From the NCBI GenBank assembly GCA_026120035.1, contig JALRME010000001.1:1005909-1069908 (forward strand): 64,000 nt of DNA, given 5' to 3'. Position numbers and translations under genes: made by a program. Of the stretch, positions 1 to 12,125 are shown one piece after another. The notes beneath the pieces are model-generated. The model was not told the origin of the DNA. It made no database searches and worked only from the letters and a program-made list of their open reading frames with translations. Every line of letters begins with the position of its first letter. Position 1 is the stretch's first letter. Source of the stretch: Coleophoma eucalyptorum (taxonomy: Eukaryota; Ascomycota; Leotiomycetes; Helotiales; Dermateaceae).

Positions 1-2687
1 CGGCTGGGTCACAAGAATGGGCCGCTTAAAGAGTGACGGTCTACTGTGGAGGAAGAAGAGAAGACAAGAGTTCCAACCTCAGAGGAGAATCTGAAGAAGT
101 CATGTAGTCTTGCGAAATGTAGCCACCTCACTAACTCTTCGGCAAGTCGCGAGGACGACATTTTGCACGCTTCACCGAGGGGTCAGCATGCGACTAAACA
201 TCTGAGCTGTGCGCGTTTCCCTCCAAACCTCCGACCCCCGAACCCCCCAACTCCTGAGAAAAATTGTCCAAGCTCTTGGAAATTGATCAGACGAGGAGAT
301 CTGGAATGTCAGGACCCATCACAAATGCCATACGGTGGAGCTGTAGATGTTTCCACGCAGGGAAGTGACGAGGTCGTGGTTGACCACTGAGCATGGAGAG
401 GCTGAATAGGAGAATGCTGCAGGCACAACGGTACAAGGTGCGTCGTGGCTAGCGATCAACAGCAGCGAGTAGCGTGATGGGACGGCCACTCGTTTGCCTG
501 CGCGATAGGGACGGTACCTACATGGAATCCTCGTCCAGCCCTCGTCCAGCAATGAGTCCAGCCAGTGGGATTGGCCAGCAGCATCGGGCACGCAGCGATA
601 TGAAGTGTGTTACCCGCCATGTCGTTGTTTGAGAAGTCCTGGCATCTGAATTTGGAGAGGAAGAAGGACTGAAGGCGACGAAGGTGACAAAGGCCCATTC
701 ACCAACGAGAGCGACTGGCGCTGTCTCGCTTCCGACAAGCGACCCCGTCGTAGATCTGCGTTCCTCCTCTCCGTCTGCCGTCTGCTCTCCCGCACCACCA
801 CACCGCGACCCCTATCGAGCTTTTGAAACATGCCAGACTCGAACTTCAAACATCACATCAACCCACCACGGAGACCCAGAACAATCATAACCTTATACCG
901 CTACAACACTATAACACCCTCCGCGTAAGCCCCAGTTTGTTTGTGCCAGTTCGGAACTACTCAACGTGAAACGGATCAGAGCCTTACATCCATATCTATC
1001 TTGCAAGCTCGGACAGTGGGTGGCTTTTGCCAATCGGCCACCTGGCGATCCCCCGATAGCGATGGGTACGTGGGTGGCAAACCTTAACTCTCCTGAAGGA
1101 TTCTGGGTCTGGGAACCACTTTACTCACCTCGCCTCGCCTCACCTATTTGGTCACATTCCTTGGAAGGAGATGTAAAGATGAACCTGATCTTCGACCCAT
1201 ATTTCGAGGAATGCTAGCCGTGGGGATTGCGAGTAATTTCAGCCATGCAAAGTGTTGGTCACTGGGGAGTTGAAAGTCTTGTGAGCACTTAGTCGTGCAT
1301 GGAATGTCTCGTCTATGAGTTTTGATCCTCAAGCACAAAGCACTCCGACATAGAAGCCGTCTTTCCTCGAACGCGGCCCGAGATCACAATACCCACATAA
1401 CATCCGGACTATCGAGCTGGACGCGAGGACATTTGTTTGGGCGGTCCAGATCGTTGATGAAGAGTTGAAATTTTACGATGCTTACCTTAAAGAGCAGACG
1501 CACCAAGCAATAGTTAGTGCTTTCATGAACAAGACACTGGGAGATTAACGGAACTAAGTGGCGCCAACGTCTATCCACGCTTGGAGACCAAAAAAAAAAA
1601 CTGTGGCGGTACACCAAGTCCTCTGTGTAGAAGTTACGCACCCCTCTTACACACAAAGGCTAATTCGAAGCAGGTTGACGGGTTTCAAACCATGGCGGCT
1701 ACATTATTTTAAAGTAGAAACCTCGAGCCCTTCATAGCTCAGATTCCATCACCACCTTGTGCAACCTTGGCTAACGCCTTCAGGAGATCGTTGATGGAAC
1801 TAAATCTTTAAATCGTTGATTAGCAGTAAAGTCTACAGTAGCCAAACTCGCGTCGTCAAACAAAATATATCATCTTCTTTTGACAGAACTATACAGTGTC
1901 CTTTGAAATTAAATGGACAATGAGGTAAGACTGATTATTAATGGAGCTAGTTACATTAATATCAAGGAATCTTAAGTCTATATCGTCCCAATGGTCTTTG
2001 TCGAGTTACTCTCCTTTGTAAACAAATCAGCGCTATGACCTAGTGCCTGTTTGCAAGATGAAACAAGAAGCAGAGCCCCTAAAAAAGGGAAATAAAATGA
2101 AAGAAAAAAATTCAGCTCTTTTATTTCCCTTTCTAGCCGTTGAATTGGATGTCACTTATATGGAAATCTCTGTCGATAGAGTACTTGATATCATTCTATT
2201 ATCATCTAAAAATACGAGACTTAGTAATACAACAAAGACTACCATCTCATCTTCCGTCTCATTTCATGAAATCTGCGCAGAAAATCCGGACCACGATTTG
2301 ACAAAACTCCAGGATGAATGCATGCTCGTCCGTTTTGCAAAGGAAAACACACCAATAAAGAGAATCCGAGAAGACGGAAAATCAATTAAACGCATAGAAA
2401 TAGAAATAAAACCAAAAAGTCCAGTCTTTTGAAGGGTACTATTAAGGTATGATATGCTCCAAAATCTTGAAATCTGAGTACTGTTTTTCGTACAAGGACA
2501 ATCGAATCAAATCGAGCGGGGCTATGATAGCATGAAGAAGACTATAATCCTCCCAAGAAAATAACGTTGGAAGAAAGAGTACGATAGGGGGTATCCAGAT
2601 ACATGCAAGAAGAGACGCTCGTGCAAATCGTAACCATTTGAAGAAGAACCTCGAAGTGATTTTCGTCGAAGCTCGGCTTGGCCTTTT
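1..2687. other. Intergenic stretch, no supported gene
   Basis: No protein family is recognisable on either strand. A pyrimidine-rich block around 745-820 followed by an ATG at about 830 and a GTAAGC donor-like site near 925 looks like a promoter plus a short first exon, but I could not find a convincing continuation. An open frame from the ATG at 2058 to 2432 (124 codons, Lys/Glu/Ile-rich, AT-rich) resembles nothing I know and is left unannotated. Distal upstream or terminator DNA for genes outside the window is equally possible. Confidence 0.4.
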
Positions 2688-4170
2688 TCACAACCGGAAC
2701 TTCTTGCCCGTGATCTTGAACAATGCTACTGCAACCCAGTCCTCCTTGAACTTCTCCCACCAGGTTCGGTTGAGAAAGTTGCTTAGTTCTCGGTAGTTGT
2801 ACATCTCGCCCCAGCAATCACGTCCCCATTCACAACCAGCCATGTTGACCAAGAAATCGCGCTCTTTCTCGTCGTAGTGGATAAGAGTATTGTTTCCATC
2901 ATCGCTACACGCTCCTGGTGGGAAGCTGTTGATCTTTCGTTGCGGGATAAAGGCTGTGTGTGGTCGTATCCAAGGTTGATTCGTGTATAAGAATTCCAAG
3001 GCGTCTTGCTCTTTGTGCTCCCACTCCATGTGTTTCTGTTCGTAACCGACCGGATCCCACCATACATCCAGGAGACGATCTGTCCATGAGCTTCGGCGAA
3101 TGAAGAACGAGCCAAGATTAAACCCTGAGCAATCCTGCGGGACTATGAGGTTGATGGACTCAGCCTTGCCATCTCCAATTGCACTGCGTGAAAGTGGATC
3201 CAGATGATCGCCTTGGAAAGGGTGGGTTATGTTCAATGGGTTGTATTCGTTGATGTCGCGGTAGGTATTTTGGGCGAGATTTTTGAAGACGTGAGATTGA
3301 AGAGAGTAGGATGGCTCCATTATGAAGGTATTGAGATCCAACCACCAGAACCTAGTATGTTGTTAGCTTCGTGTGACACTCTGAAAATAAAAAAAACCAC
3401 TATGAAATATACCATTCAGCTTCCGGGTATTTCCTCAGGCAGTTTCTGATCGTATCAACCTTCTCCCAGCTTTCTCTCCATTCATGTGCATATCGTTTCT
3501 TGGTGCTCATATCCACAATCTCGAGATCGTATCCCCAAGCATTGGCATACTTGCGCTTGTTACGCACACTGTCACGCTCAATGGCCCATTCCCTAGGGCC
3601 CTTCCATTCCATTACTCCTCCTCCTTGATTTGCTGCCAAAATTATGACATGCTTTTTTCCTCCTCCTAACCAAGACGTTCTGCGCCACCAATAATGCATA
3701 GCTAATCCGCGGTCAGCGATTGACCATTCGACCGTAGAAGGAAACTGACGAGTCGTGTAGAAAATAATAGTCACGAAAATGAAAGTTAAAAGAACCAGTA
3801 TCCGTTTCCGTAGGAAGGAATTTCGTGCTCTGCGACTCTTGAACCAGTTCCACTTTCCGCTCCGGCCTCGTCCCAGCTTCTCCTTTTCCGCGTAACTCTT
3901 CTCTCCTGCCTTGTTGAAACTTGGCAAACTGCTCGATAACTTCCGGTAGTGCCTATTGAAGAATCCGTTGTTCTGTGTCGAAAAAGATGGGTAGCCATTT
4001 ACTCCGGCACTTTTGGCCTTTGCAGACTCCCAGGTCACAGAGTTTGCGCCGTTGCCACTGTAGCTCCTGACAGGACTTGAACGGCCGCTGTACGAGGCAT
4101 GCGGGCTATTCAGACCAGGGCTTGCCCATCCTCCCCCAGGTCTTGGAGAAGGACTCCGCGACAGCGACAT
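2688..4170 (-). CDS. mnn10: Alpha-1,6-mannosyltransferase subunit, GT34 (Mnn10 type)
   Basis: Golgi glycosyltransferase of the GMA12/MNN10 family, expected to sit in the M-Pol II complex that extends the alpha-1,6-mannan backbone of N-glycans. Two exons, complement(2688..3351, 3413..4170), joined by a 61-nt GT-AG intron that rebuilds the run AEW-FWWLDLNTFIMEP; 473 aa. The frame stays open upstream to 4461, but that end is a TTG codon and the first ATG in frame is at 4170 (MSLSRSPSP), so I use 4170. Residues 1-110 are Ser/Pro/basic cytosolic tail, about 122-141 is a single type II membrane anchor, and the rest is the lumenal catalytic domain. The metal-binding DxD position reads D-L-N, inside the conserved WWLDLNT block. 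The Mnn10 rather than Mnn11 or Gma12 assignment comes from the N-terminal tail and block sequence; I am fairly sure of the family. Confidence 0.9.
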
Positions 4171-6751
4171 GTTCTCGTTGGGTGTGCCCGGTATAGGCGA
4201 GAGATGGGCAGCTTGAAAGCTGGCGTGGGCTGGACTGGGAGCGGTGTCGACTGAGATGCTGGGAAGAGTGTTTACAGAGCCAGATTTGCGTCTTCGATGG
4301 CCAAAAGATGCGGCGAGAGTGGAGGAGGAAGAAGTTGAGACGGTGGGAGTTGGGGAAGCCAGGTCGACGATGTTTGAGGAGACCAGATGGTACAGAGACC
4401 TTCTGGAACTCGGGAAGACTAAAAAACGGTAGTAGCGCCTCTCGCAGTAGTAGTTCCGCAAGCTCTAGTGAAATTTCAATACTTCGCTCGTGTCAGCGTG
4501 ATTCGGCGGATGACCTAGGGGCAGTTTAAGGTGTAGGTGGCTCGAAGAAGGGTGCCGAATGGGAAAGCGTGCAGCACCGTCTGTAGGGGCTTCGATCGCT
4601 TGGCAAAATGGCTGGTGCGTGGATACGGTGCTTACCTTGCGTTGCAACGGACAGAGGATTGCTTCGGAATGCAGATAACGGGCAGATCGTTCAGGGACTT
4701 GGAAAGTTTGTCAATTCAGTTCAGTTCGGTCGAGTCAAGTCAAGAGAGAAAAGTATGGGCACATGGGAAATGGCGGTTTGATATCAGCTGGAAAAAAGAA
4801 AGACCGGCACCAGTGGACAATCTAAAGAAATGAAGTTCGGATTAGATTTTAAATTGACGCGTTTGATGCTCCTCTCGCCTGCAATTTGGCGATCAGGATA
4901 GGGGCGCTGGGCGCTGGAGGGTTACATGGGCCACGATAGGTGAGGGAGCTTGTTACTATTGATCAGTCACTTCCGATCTTTTGCTGCTTAGTTGCCGATA
5001 GTTATCTGACGAGTAAGGGCAGTCGAAGGTAGCGTAAAGATAACATCGGATGAAACGACGTAAGGCAAAAAGAGTTCAATATGCTTTAAATAACAACTTA
5101 CCTACTGTACTTACTAACAAGGCAGCCGCGCACGCCGCATACGAGCCATCTTCGGGTTCCTGACGTCGGCCACCATCAACTGGACAAAAAAACCACAGAT
5201 TCTGCGAGTTATGCACCATCTCGCATGCTAATTCTTTAGCCATGGCCTCATCCTTCTACAGCCTACAAGGGAGATGAAGCAAGGCCACAGCAAGAATCCC
5301 GATCGCGCACCCAGAGTATCTTGTCCCCGTATTGTGCACTAGATTGTCCAGACATCCATCTGAACTGCTTTTTCTCCTTCCAATGCGGACTTGGATCGTC
5401 GAGTAGTCGCTCTGCCATCCTTCGTGACATCTGTTTTCTCGCAAGCCTCGCCTGGTCCCGCCATACGACCTGGCATGCACAATAATCATCCATCTTAACT
5501 TGTCCTATTTCTGTCTCGGAAGCGTGCGTTTCTGCACTGTCTGTACGATTTTGGCGCACGCAAGCCACATACATGCCGCTGCATGAGATACTCTGCTGGT
5601 AAAGAGCAGAAGGGCCTCAGGACATTTGTCCCTTGCCCAGCCACAGCCAAGAGTGGCAACCAGACCGGCCGTGTTTTCGACGATGTGCGATGCCTTACTT
5701 GATTTTCTGCAGAGGTCTCAGTCAGGCAGTGGAAGAAACCATATATTGGAAATAAGGCTCCTGCTCAATGGGAAGGCTTTATCAACATCACATGTTGACG
5801 CAAACGGGACGCAGAGAGCTGCAGCAAAAATCGGGTGACTTGCGACCGTAACACCAGCACAACAAAGCTATCAAGAAAGCAATATTCTCTTCTTCTGCAT
5901 CTCTATCTCTTTTCGACCGATGCTCTGTTCTTTACAATCCAATGGAGCTCTCCAACTATCCATGTTGTCCTCAGTGGGTCGAGATGGTTCTCCATGAATG
6001 GGCAAAATGATTGGCCTGGAGGCTTGTAAGCGCTGGCCAATATCACGGGTCCATTTCCCCTTCTTCAGCGCGTAACCTCACATCTTCCAACGAGTCAACG
6101 TCGCCGATATGTTCGAGTGAGCCTCAATTATATCTTTCGGCGATTGTTGTCGAATGAAATACCATGCAACTTATTTTGGAACATCCGAGCTACTTTGCGA
6201 CCTGGCCACTGCCTAGGTCGCTGCAGAAGTCTTTTAGTCCTGAAGCCGATGGCCATGAATCTTCTGTTTCACTGAACCCTTCTCTTTTCATTTAGCTTTC
6301 TGTGATGACTTTGTGATTGCGTCGCAGCTTACGTCGGGATTTTCTGTACCCGGTTCACTGTCTTTACCTTGAAGAACTTGTATTGTGTGGTTGAAGACTG
6401 CTATTGTGGACGATACTTGGTATTGTCATTACCTCTCATTATTCATTGTTGCATACGTCTCAATCTCTTTGTTCAACTCCTAATTCCGATATCCGATAGG
6501 AAATTACAGCATCCATACGTTCTTATTTCTTTGTTTTGGTCTGAAGTCTCGAATTCCCGAATGCCTCCTTCCTTTGCTGCGAGAAGGCCGAAAGAAACTG
6601 CAGTCAACAATCCATACAGCTCTTCTTAAACTACAACATATGAACGGAATTTTATACGCATCTATCCAATTCTCCTTGTTTTCGCGCACCTCTTCAAAAT
6701 ATTTCACCGTCCTCACTAATTACGACTTAATATTACGATCTCTGCATCAAG
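4171..6751. other. Divergent promoter region
   Basis: This 2.6-kb stretch separates the mannosyltransferase (reading left) from the membrane glycoprotein gene (reading right). Several frames of 60-100 codons exist, none with family resemblance and most lacking an ATG. The part from about 6300 to 6751 is T-rich and probably contains the leader of the right-hand gene. I see no RNA gene or repeat in it. Confidence 0.5.
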
Positions 6752-9700
6752 ATGTCTTCGAATGCGCCCCCGACCCAGAACAGAAGCACATTGGCACATG
6801 AAGACAGCCAGAATCCTTTTCAAACCTTGTTTGACGACCAAGCCGATAATGAATCGGACGATGAATGGTGGGACGATGAAGGGGACACGAAAGCAACCCC
6901 CGAGAACTCCAACATACGCATATCACAATGGCCAAAACCTCCTGGTAGTAATATCAGAGGTGAGCCGAAAGCAATAGCTAGGCCTACGCACAAAGTAGAG
7001 AAGAAGTACTCTGTTTACAAGCCAGTACGAGAAAAGTCTAAAGGCAGGCAAAAGAAACAGAATGCCAAAATTGGCATCAAAGTGGTCACCACATTTACGA
7101 GACATGAAGGCCCCGCGCCTATGGTCGCACCGCAGACCACAGTCCCACAGCCTGGGCAGATCGCTCCCCATGCAGGACGGTTTGTGGACTTGGCAACCTT
7201 ACAGGCCCTTGGTGCGGATGGAGCAGATATACCAATATCATTCTGGAAGTCAAAGCAGGATAAACCGACTGTTGAAACCGAGTATAGTCGTAGTCTGGGC
7301 GCCAGGGATGGTGGTTTCGTGGAAGCTCAGAATGCAACCGGAAGGTCATTGACAAATGATAATCGAGTATTCCATAGGCATAGCGATCTATCGCCAGACG
7401 ACCGTCCAATATTCATTGGCATCTCTGTACCATCTGATGAGGCAGCGGAACGCTTCATCTCTCCCCAAACTCCATCCTCAGAGTCGCCAAAAATACTGGA
7501 GAATGTCCACCAGGGCGGCTCTACTCATCATCGCCCTGAGACACCAGCAATAATCATAACTCCTGCACAGGAGAAATCCTACTGGTCTCCATCTACCGCC
7601 GCCACCGATTCCGCTGTAAGATCTCGTGTGTCTTCTAGCATCTACTCACGCGCGCCATTTGATGCCTTTGGCCTTTACAACGATAAAGATGTACCGCCAT
7701 TGCCTGTGATGCCTAGCTCGGTGTTGGACAATGAAAGACAAAGGGTCGAAGCTCAAAAGAGTTTTTTCTCGCCGGATTCTGATGACGGAACTTTCTTTGG
7801 AAAGACGCCAATCGAGCCTCATTATAACGCCAGATCTCGCTCGGACACTGCAGGGTCCAATGAGACAGTATTCGAGGAAGATGTCAGTCCTATCATTTCT
7901 CGGAAACCAAGAGCTATGTCCTACACGGAAGCATCGAAAGCTGCTAGACATGCAAGTGTCAGTACTGTTGCAACAAGGCGATGGTCCAAAGGATGGTGGA
8001 ACTATATCACTACACCCTTTTTAAGTAGATCAAGCACATTTGCAGATAGGTCACTTCAGAATCAGCATGCCCCTGCAGTTCCAGATTTAGCTCTGGCTGT
8101 AGCAAAAGCAAGAGATGCGCAAAAAGATGATAAGGGACTGGAAAAGCAATTATCCCCAATGACACCAGAGACCACTACAACATCCTCAGAACTATGGTGG
8201 ACTTCTGGCCCTCGGCTACAGCATAAAAAGCAGTCCAACGCCACTAGTCAATCACCTGTTATCCTCGAAACCCGGCACAAAGTCCAGGAATCTAGTGGCA
8301 CTCTACCTTTTATTAGAACGATTGATAGTATTGGTAGTGCATGTGCAAGTATGCACTCAGGCAGCACGTGTGAGTCACCTGTTATGGACCATCCTACAGG
8401 GTTGCCTAGCACTCAACCAATCGAAAGAGGCGTGCCCATCTTGTCAAATGCCCCAAGTACAAGGGAAGTCAGGAGCAACAACCCGTTCGTGCAGCCCAGT
8501 CTTACAAATATAAATGGCTCTCCAAATCCTGCCATGGTGGATGCGCAGCGCCAGTCGCAGTCCACAAGGACCAGTCCTCAGCCTCCTCCGTATTCACCAC
8601 CCCATGCACACATCCCTAAGTATCGTGCTGTCTTTCCTCCTGGGCATCCTATGAGCAGCCAGGAGCCAGCTTCGCCTGGACCATTATCACCGGGACTTCA
8701 ACGAGCAATGGCTACTGGTGGAAGTATTCCTCTTGCCGAAGTGCCATTGGCACCTGCTGCAAGAAGACCAATGAATCTCAATTCGAGCTATCCTGAAGCG
8801 ACCGGAGATGCACCGGTTTGGGTTCCTGTAAATACGGAGTTTCTTCCACCTCCCAAAAAGGCACGAAAAACCGAGGCTCGGCGTCAGAGATATGAAAAGG
8901 AAGATGCTGTTGCACATAGAGCAGGTGGGTGGTGGAGAGGCCGTGGTTGTGTCTCAAATAGAGGTTGCTATGGTCGTACGGGTGCTGAAGGACGAAAGAG
9001 AAGACGCTGTTACTGTTGTTTGATCGCTTGGTTCATCATCATGATCATACTTATCGTGACGCTCGCCACTACGCTTCGTCACAAGTCAAAGGTTATCACT
9101 ACTGAGTCTCAGTGGCTTAATTTGACTGGATTTCCACCTATACCAACGGGACTTGCAACCATCGCTGCACCTATTAATACCATAGCCAACACTGGTTGCA
9201 CATTCCCCGCTACTGTATGGAGTTGTGCTCTTCCAAAAGAAGAACAGGCTTCTATTTCGCCGAATAACCCGAATCAACCAAACTTTTTGGTGCAGATTCA
9301 ATGGGACAATAGCAGTGCTACAAATGCTACCTTCGCTAATGTAACTGGAAATCACAGCCTGGTCACACGATCTGGTAATGCCGTCTCAGCCAGCCAGTTT
9401 ATCAAGAGGTTACTTTATGGTACGCGGGATATTGCCACCTTCTCCCCAGCTCCTGTAGCACCCAAATATGCCGAGGAATTCTTTTTGGGAAACTCAACGG
9501 ATGGTGTCGTTTCAAGCAACAAGGCTGGAGAGCCAACACCATTCTATATTTCCTTCTTTTCTACGGCAAACGTATCAGCCATTACCAAACAGCTTTCCAG
9601 ACGTGCCGTAGCGAATGATACAGATTCGTTTCCGAATGTTACTTCTTTCATTCCTGACCCAAGCGTTAACTCTGATGGGACAGCTGCAGCTGCAAACCTC

Positions 9701-10306
9701 TATCCTTTCCCAGTTCAACAACCTATCCGCCTTTATGACCGTGGGCTTATGACCGAGAGGTATAGCTTCTACAACTACTACAATCGTTCGATCTTTCTCA
9801 AGTCACTCACACCACTCAATGAGACTAATCTAGAAAATGGAGAGGTCCCTGATGATGAGAATGGAGGTTGTACAGAGGCAGAAGCAAACTTCAGGTGCAC
9901 TTGGGCTGAGACTCGATTCTTGGTTGAAATGTGGACTCATATGAATGGCACTGCTCGTCTTAACAACAGCACATCTTCCTCAACCACGAGAAAATCATCC
10001 AAGAATGCAACTATCGAATTCACCCAACCAGGAACCTTTCCCTATCCAATTACGATCACAATTGATCGCCATGGAGGTGATCCCTCATCAAAACTTCTCT
10101 ACTGCTACACCATGAATGATCGAGAACAGATCGACAGTTCTAGTGGGACAGTGCGAGCGGAGAACAGAGGTTTTGGAGGCACATTGATTAATCAGGCGCC
10201 AAGCGTATTCGTAAACAATTCTGATTCTTCTTTGGGTGGCTTTGATGGAGGGACCGGTGGGTGCAGTTGCCAGTGGACGAATTTTGAACAAGTCCTTCAG
10301 GGTTGA
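6752..10306 (+). CDS. Large single-pass membrane glycoprotein, function unknown
   Basis: Intronless, 1184 aa, starting at the ATG in a good context (AAGATG). Residues 1-745 are predicted disordered and cytosolic: an acidic start with DDEWWDDEG, then long Ser/Thr/Pro-rich stretches with basic patches. A Cys-rich, strongly basic segment (about 735-756) abuts one hydrophobic helix at about 757-777. The last 400 residues have many NxS/T sites and conserved-looking cysteines (SCALPKEEQ, CSCQWTNF), so they are probably extracellular. Basic residues before the helix favour N-in topology. There is no signal peptide. From memory, related Pezizomycotina proteins are often labelled 'glycoprotease family', but I see no HxxEH-like protease motif and consider that name unreliable. 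A plasma-membrane sensor or wall-associated protein would fit the architecture; this is inference only. Confidence 0.85.
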   Translation: MSSNAPPTQNRSTLAHEDSQNPFQTLFDDQADNESDDEWWDDEGDTKATPENSNIRISQWPKPPGSNIRGEPKAIARPTHKVEKKYSVYKPVREKSKGRQKKQNAKIGIKVVTTFTRHEGPAPMVAPQTTVPQPGQIAPHAGRFVDLATLQALGADGADIPISFWKSKQDKPTVETEYSRSLGARDGGFVEAQNATGRSLTNDNRVFHRHSDLSPDDRPIFIGISVPSDEAAERFISPQTPSSESPKILENVHQGGSTHHRPETPAIIITPAQEKSYWSPSTAATDSAVRSRVSSSIYSRAPFDAFGLYNDKDVPPLPVMPSSVLDNERQRVEAQKSFFSPDSDDGTFFGKTPIEPHYNARSRSDTAGSNETVFEEDVSPIISRKPRAMSYTEASKAARHASVSTVATRRWSKGWWNYITTPFLSRSSTFADRSLQNQHAPAVPDLALAVAKARDAQKDDKGLEKQLSPMTPETTTTSSELWWTSGPRLQHKKQSNATSQSPVILETRHKVQESSGTLPFIRTIDSIGSACASMHSGSTCESPVMDHPTGLPSTQPIERGVPILSNAPSTREVRSNNPFVQPSLTNINGSPNPAMVDAQRQSQSTRTSPQPPPYSPPHAHIPKYRAVFPPGHPMSSQEPASPGPLSPGLQRAMATGGSIPLAEVPLAPAARRPMNLNSSYPEATGDAPVWVPVNTEFLPPPKKARKTEARRQRYEKEDAVAHRAGGWWRGRGCVSNRGCYGRTGAEGRKRRRCYCCLIAWFIIMIILIVTLATTLRHKSKVITTESQWLNLTGFPPIPTGLATIAAPINTIANTGCTFPATVWSCALPKEEQASISPNNPNQPNFLVQIQWDNSSATNATFANVTGNHSLVTRSGNAVSASQFIKRLLYGTRDIATFSPAPVAPKYAEEFFLGNSTDGVVSSNKAGEPTPFYISFFSTANVSAITKQLSRRAVANDTDSFPNVTSFIPDPSVNSDGTAAAANLYPFPVQQPIRLYDRGLMTERYSFYNYYNRSIFLKSLTPLNETNLENGEVPDDENGGCTEAEANFRCTWAETRFLVEMWTHMNGTARLNNSTSSSTTRKSSKNATIEFTQPGTFPYPITITIDRHGGDPSSKLLYCYTMNDREQIDSSSGTVRAENRGFGGTLINQAPSVFVNNSDSSLGGFDGGTGGCSCQWTNFEQVLQG

Positions 10307-10691
10307 GTTAGGTTAGGTTGGCTATGAAGTAATATATCGAGCAGTGCATTTTTACGGCAGGTTGGGTTGTATGCATTGCATTGGGTGGGGTTTCGCATTG
10401 TGGGAAGGAGAATATGGGACAGAGAACAGACTGTTTATAGTACTTATAGCACACATTCAAAGGATTGATTGATGGAAGAGAATAAGTGCGCTCAGAATAA
10501 TCACACCCCTGAACCCTCTAACTCCGCTTTCCCCATCTCGCTAGACTGGACTTCCAGACTTACAATGACGATGTTGCCGAAGATCGGCAAAATATTTGAG
10601 AGCGCGCTTCCTGATGCTTCTCACTTAACACAACTCACGACTCCTCCGCCACTCTACCTCTTTGGCATCTGCACAAGTCTATAGCCTCAAA
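10307..10691. other. Short intergenic region
   Basis: Holds the 3' end of the membrane glycoprotein gene and the promoter/leader of jac1. The frame upstream of jac1 is open to 10662 but starts with TTG. Nothing else is visible. Confidence 0.6.
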
Positions 10692-11486
10692 ATGAGGGGC
10701 TCTACCATTTCCAAGAGCCAGCGAGTCTATCGCTCTTTTGAATCAACAACCCGTCGGAATTTCATATCGCTCCCAGCGTCGCGCCAAGCACCAACTTCAA
10801 GACCAGCATGCGAGCAATGTCTTAGACAAATATCGAACAAGAATAGGCCTGTCCGAGGCATCCAAAGTCGATTCAATAGCAACAATGCATCTTCATCGAC
10901 CTCGGCATCTTCCACAAGCACAAGCAGCACTTCTTCCAAACCTCAAACCCACTACGACCTCTTCCCACAAACCCTCCCCCGCGGTCCCCCGCCCTCTGGA
11001 CCTTTCAAAGTCGACGTGCGTGCCCTGCGCCGCGAGTTCTTGCAGCTGCAAGCAAAAGCGCACCCAGATCGGCATGCGCACGAAAACAAGACCCGCGCTG
11101 AAGCTACAAGTGCATATATCAACGAAGCGTTCAAGACACTCTCCAATCCGTTGTTACGTGCGCAGTACCTGCTTAGTCAGAGAGGGATTGATGTCGCGGA
11201 GGATGAGGCCTTGAAGGTCGATGATGAGGCGCTTTTGGGCATGGTGCTAGAGGCGAGAGAGGAAATCGAGGAGGCGGAACTTGAGGAGGATCTGGAGCCG
11301 CTGCGGAGGGCTAATGAAGAGAGGATTGAGATATGCGAGAGGAGGCTTGAAGATGCTTTTGCGGAGCAGGGGGAGGAGGGATTGAGACGGGCAAAGGAGG
11401 AGGCAGTCAGATTGAGGTATTGGGTCAATATTAGGGAGAGTTTAGATGCGTGGGAGAAGGGAAAGCCGGTGGTACTGGTTCATTAG
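10692..11486 (+). CDS. jac1: Mitochondrial J-type co-chaperone of Fe-S cluster transfer (HscB/Jac1)
   Basis: Type III J-protein that delivers the scaffold Isu1 to the Hsp70 Ssq1 and stimulates its ATPase during iron-sulfur cluster release in the mitochondrial matrix. 264 aa, intronless. The first ATG is at 10692; the frame is open back to 10662 but only through a TTG. Residues 1-80 are Arg/Ser/Thr-rich with almost no acids, as expected of a matrix presequence. The J domain runs from about 85 to 165 with the essential HPD at 124-126 (AKAHPDRHAH). The C-terminal half is a Glu-rich helical bundle matching the HscB C-terminal oligomerisation/Isu-binding domain, ending in RLRYWVNIRESLDAWEKG. Length is near that of other fungal Jac1 proteins, with a longer low-complexity leader. 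Confidence 0.93.
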   Translation: MRGSTISKSQRVYRSFESTTRRNFISLPASRQAPTSRPACEQCLRQISNKNRPVRGIQSRFNSNNASSSTSASSTSTSSTSSKPQTHYDLFPQTLPRGPPPSGPFKVDVRALRREFLQLQAKAHPDRHAHENKTRAEATSAYINEAFKTLSNPLLRAQYLLSQRGIDVAEDEALKVDDEALLGMVLEAREEIEEAELEEDLEPLRRANEERIEICERRLEDAFAEQGEEGLRRAKEEAVRLRYWVNIRESLDAWEKGKPVVLVH

Positions 11487-12125
11487 ATGGGAATTCTTAT
11501 TTGGGTTGCAAAAGATGCCCGGTTTAGGAGCTGTTGGGTGTGTTTTTAAATTATGGCCTTAAAGATTTTGTATCCATTGCCTATGAGCTACCCGTGTAAT
11601 TCTAGCTTGCGTTGTAATGAGGTTACAGATATCCTCGAGCTCTGGAGTTCATGAGGTCGCTTGATGTCATGTATAATGTTCTCCTTTCACTTATAGGCAT
11701 TTGGATAGCACATGTGTTGTTGTATTTGTGAGATTATGATATATCGGCATTGGCATAGCGCCAACAACTGCGGGATGCACCGAAAGGAATGGATTGGATT
11801 GTGTATTTCAATTACCGTACAGGCTTAGTTTGGGCATTTCGACTGCAAGGAGGAATATGCATAAGGCGCACATACTCGGGCGGCATGGTGATCTTGGCGT
11901 GCATCCTGGGTCTGTGCGCAATCTCCCAATGACGCTCGCAGTCGATTTTTGGTAAGGCATTCCTAGAGCAAACATATCTTTGAATACTGGCATACTTGCA
12001 CAATTGACGCTTCGACTGCCTGCTCTCCAACTCACCAACCTCGATTGAACATGATTACTCCGTTGTAGTCTTTTCCGTACTCTTTCACCGTTGCCGTCAG
12101 GCCACGGTTTCTTTCTAAGCTAAGC
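11487..12125. other. Intergenic region between jac1 and ptc7
   Basis: About 640 bp with the jac1 3' end and the ptc7 promoter. Two overlapping frames of about 75 codons on the minus strand have no recognisable content. No RNA gene or repeat seen. Confidence 0.5.

Noticed and set aside
3341..4461. N-terminal extension of the mannosyltransferase to 4461, and a separate gene starting at 3341
   Set aside because: Both apparent starts are TTG codons. The first ATG is at 4170, and the 3341 piece is the second exon, joined through an intron at 3352-3412.
5256..6029. Several overlapping frames of 60-100 codons on both strands
   Set aside because: No motif or family match, mutually overlapping, and no splice pattern that would join them.
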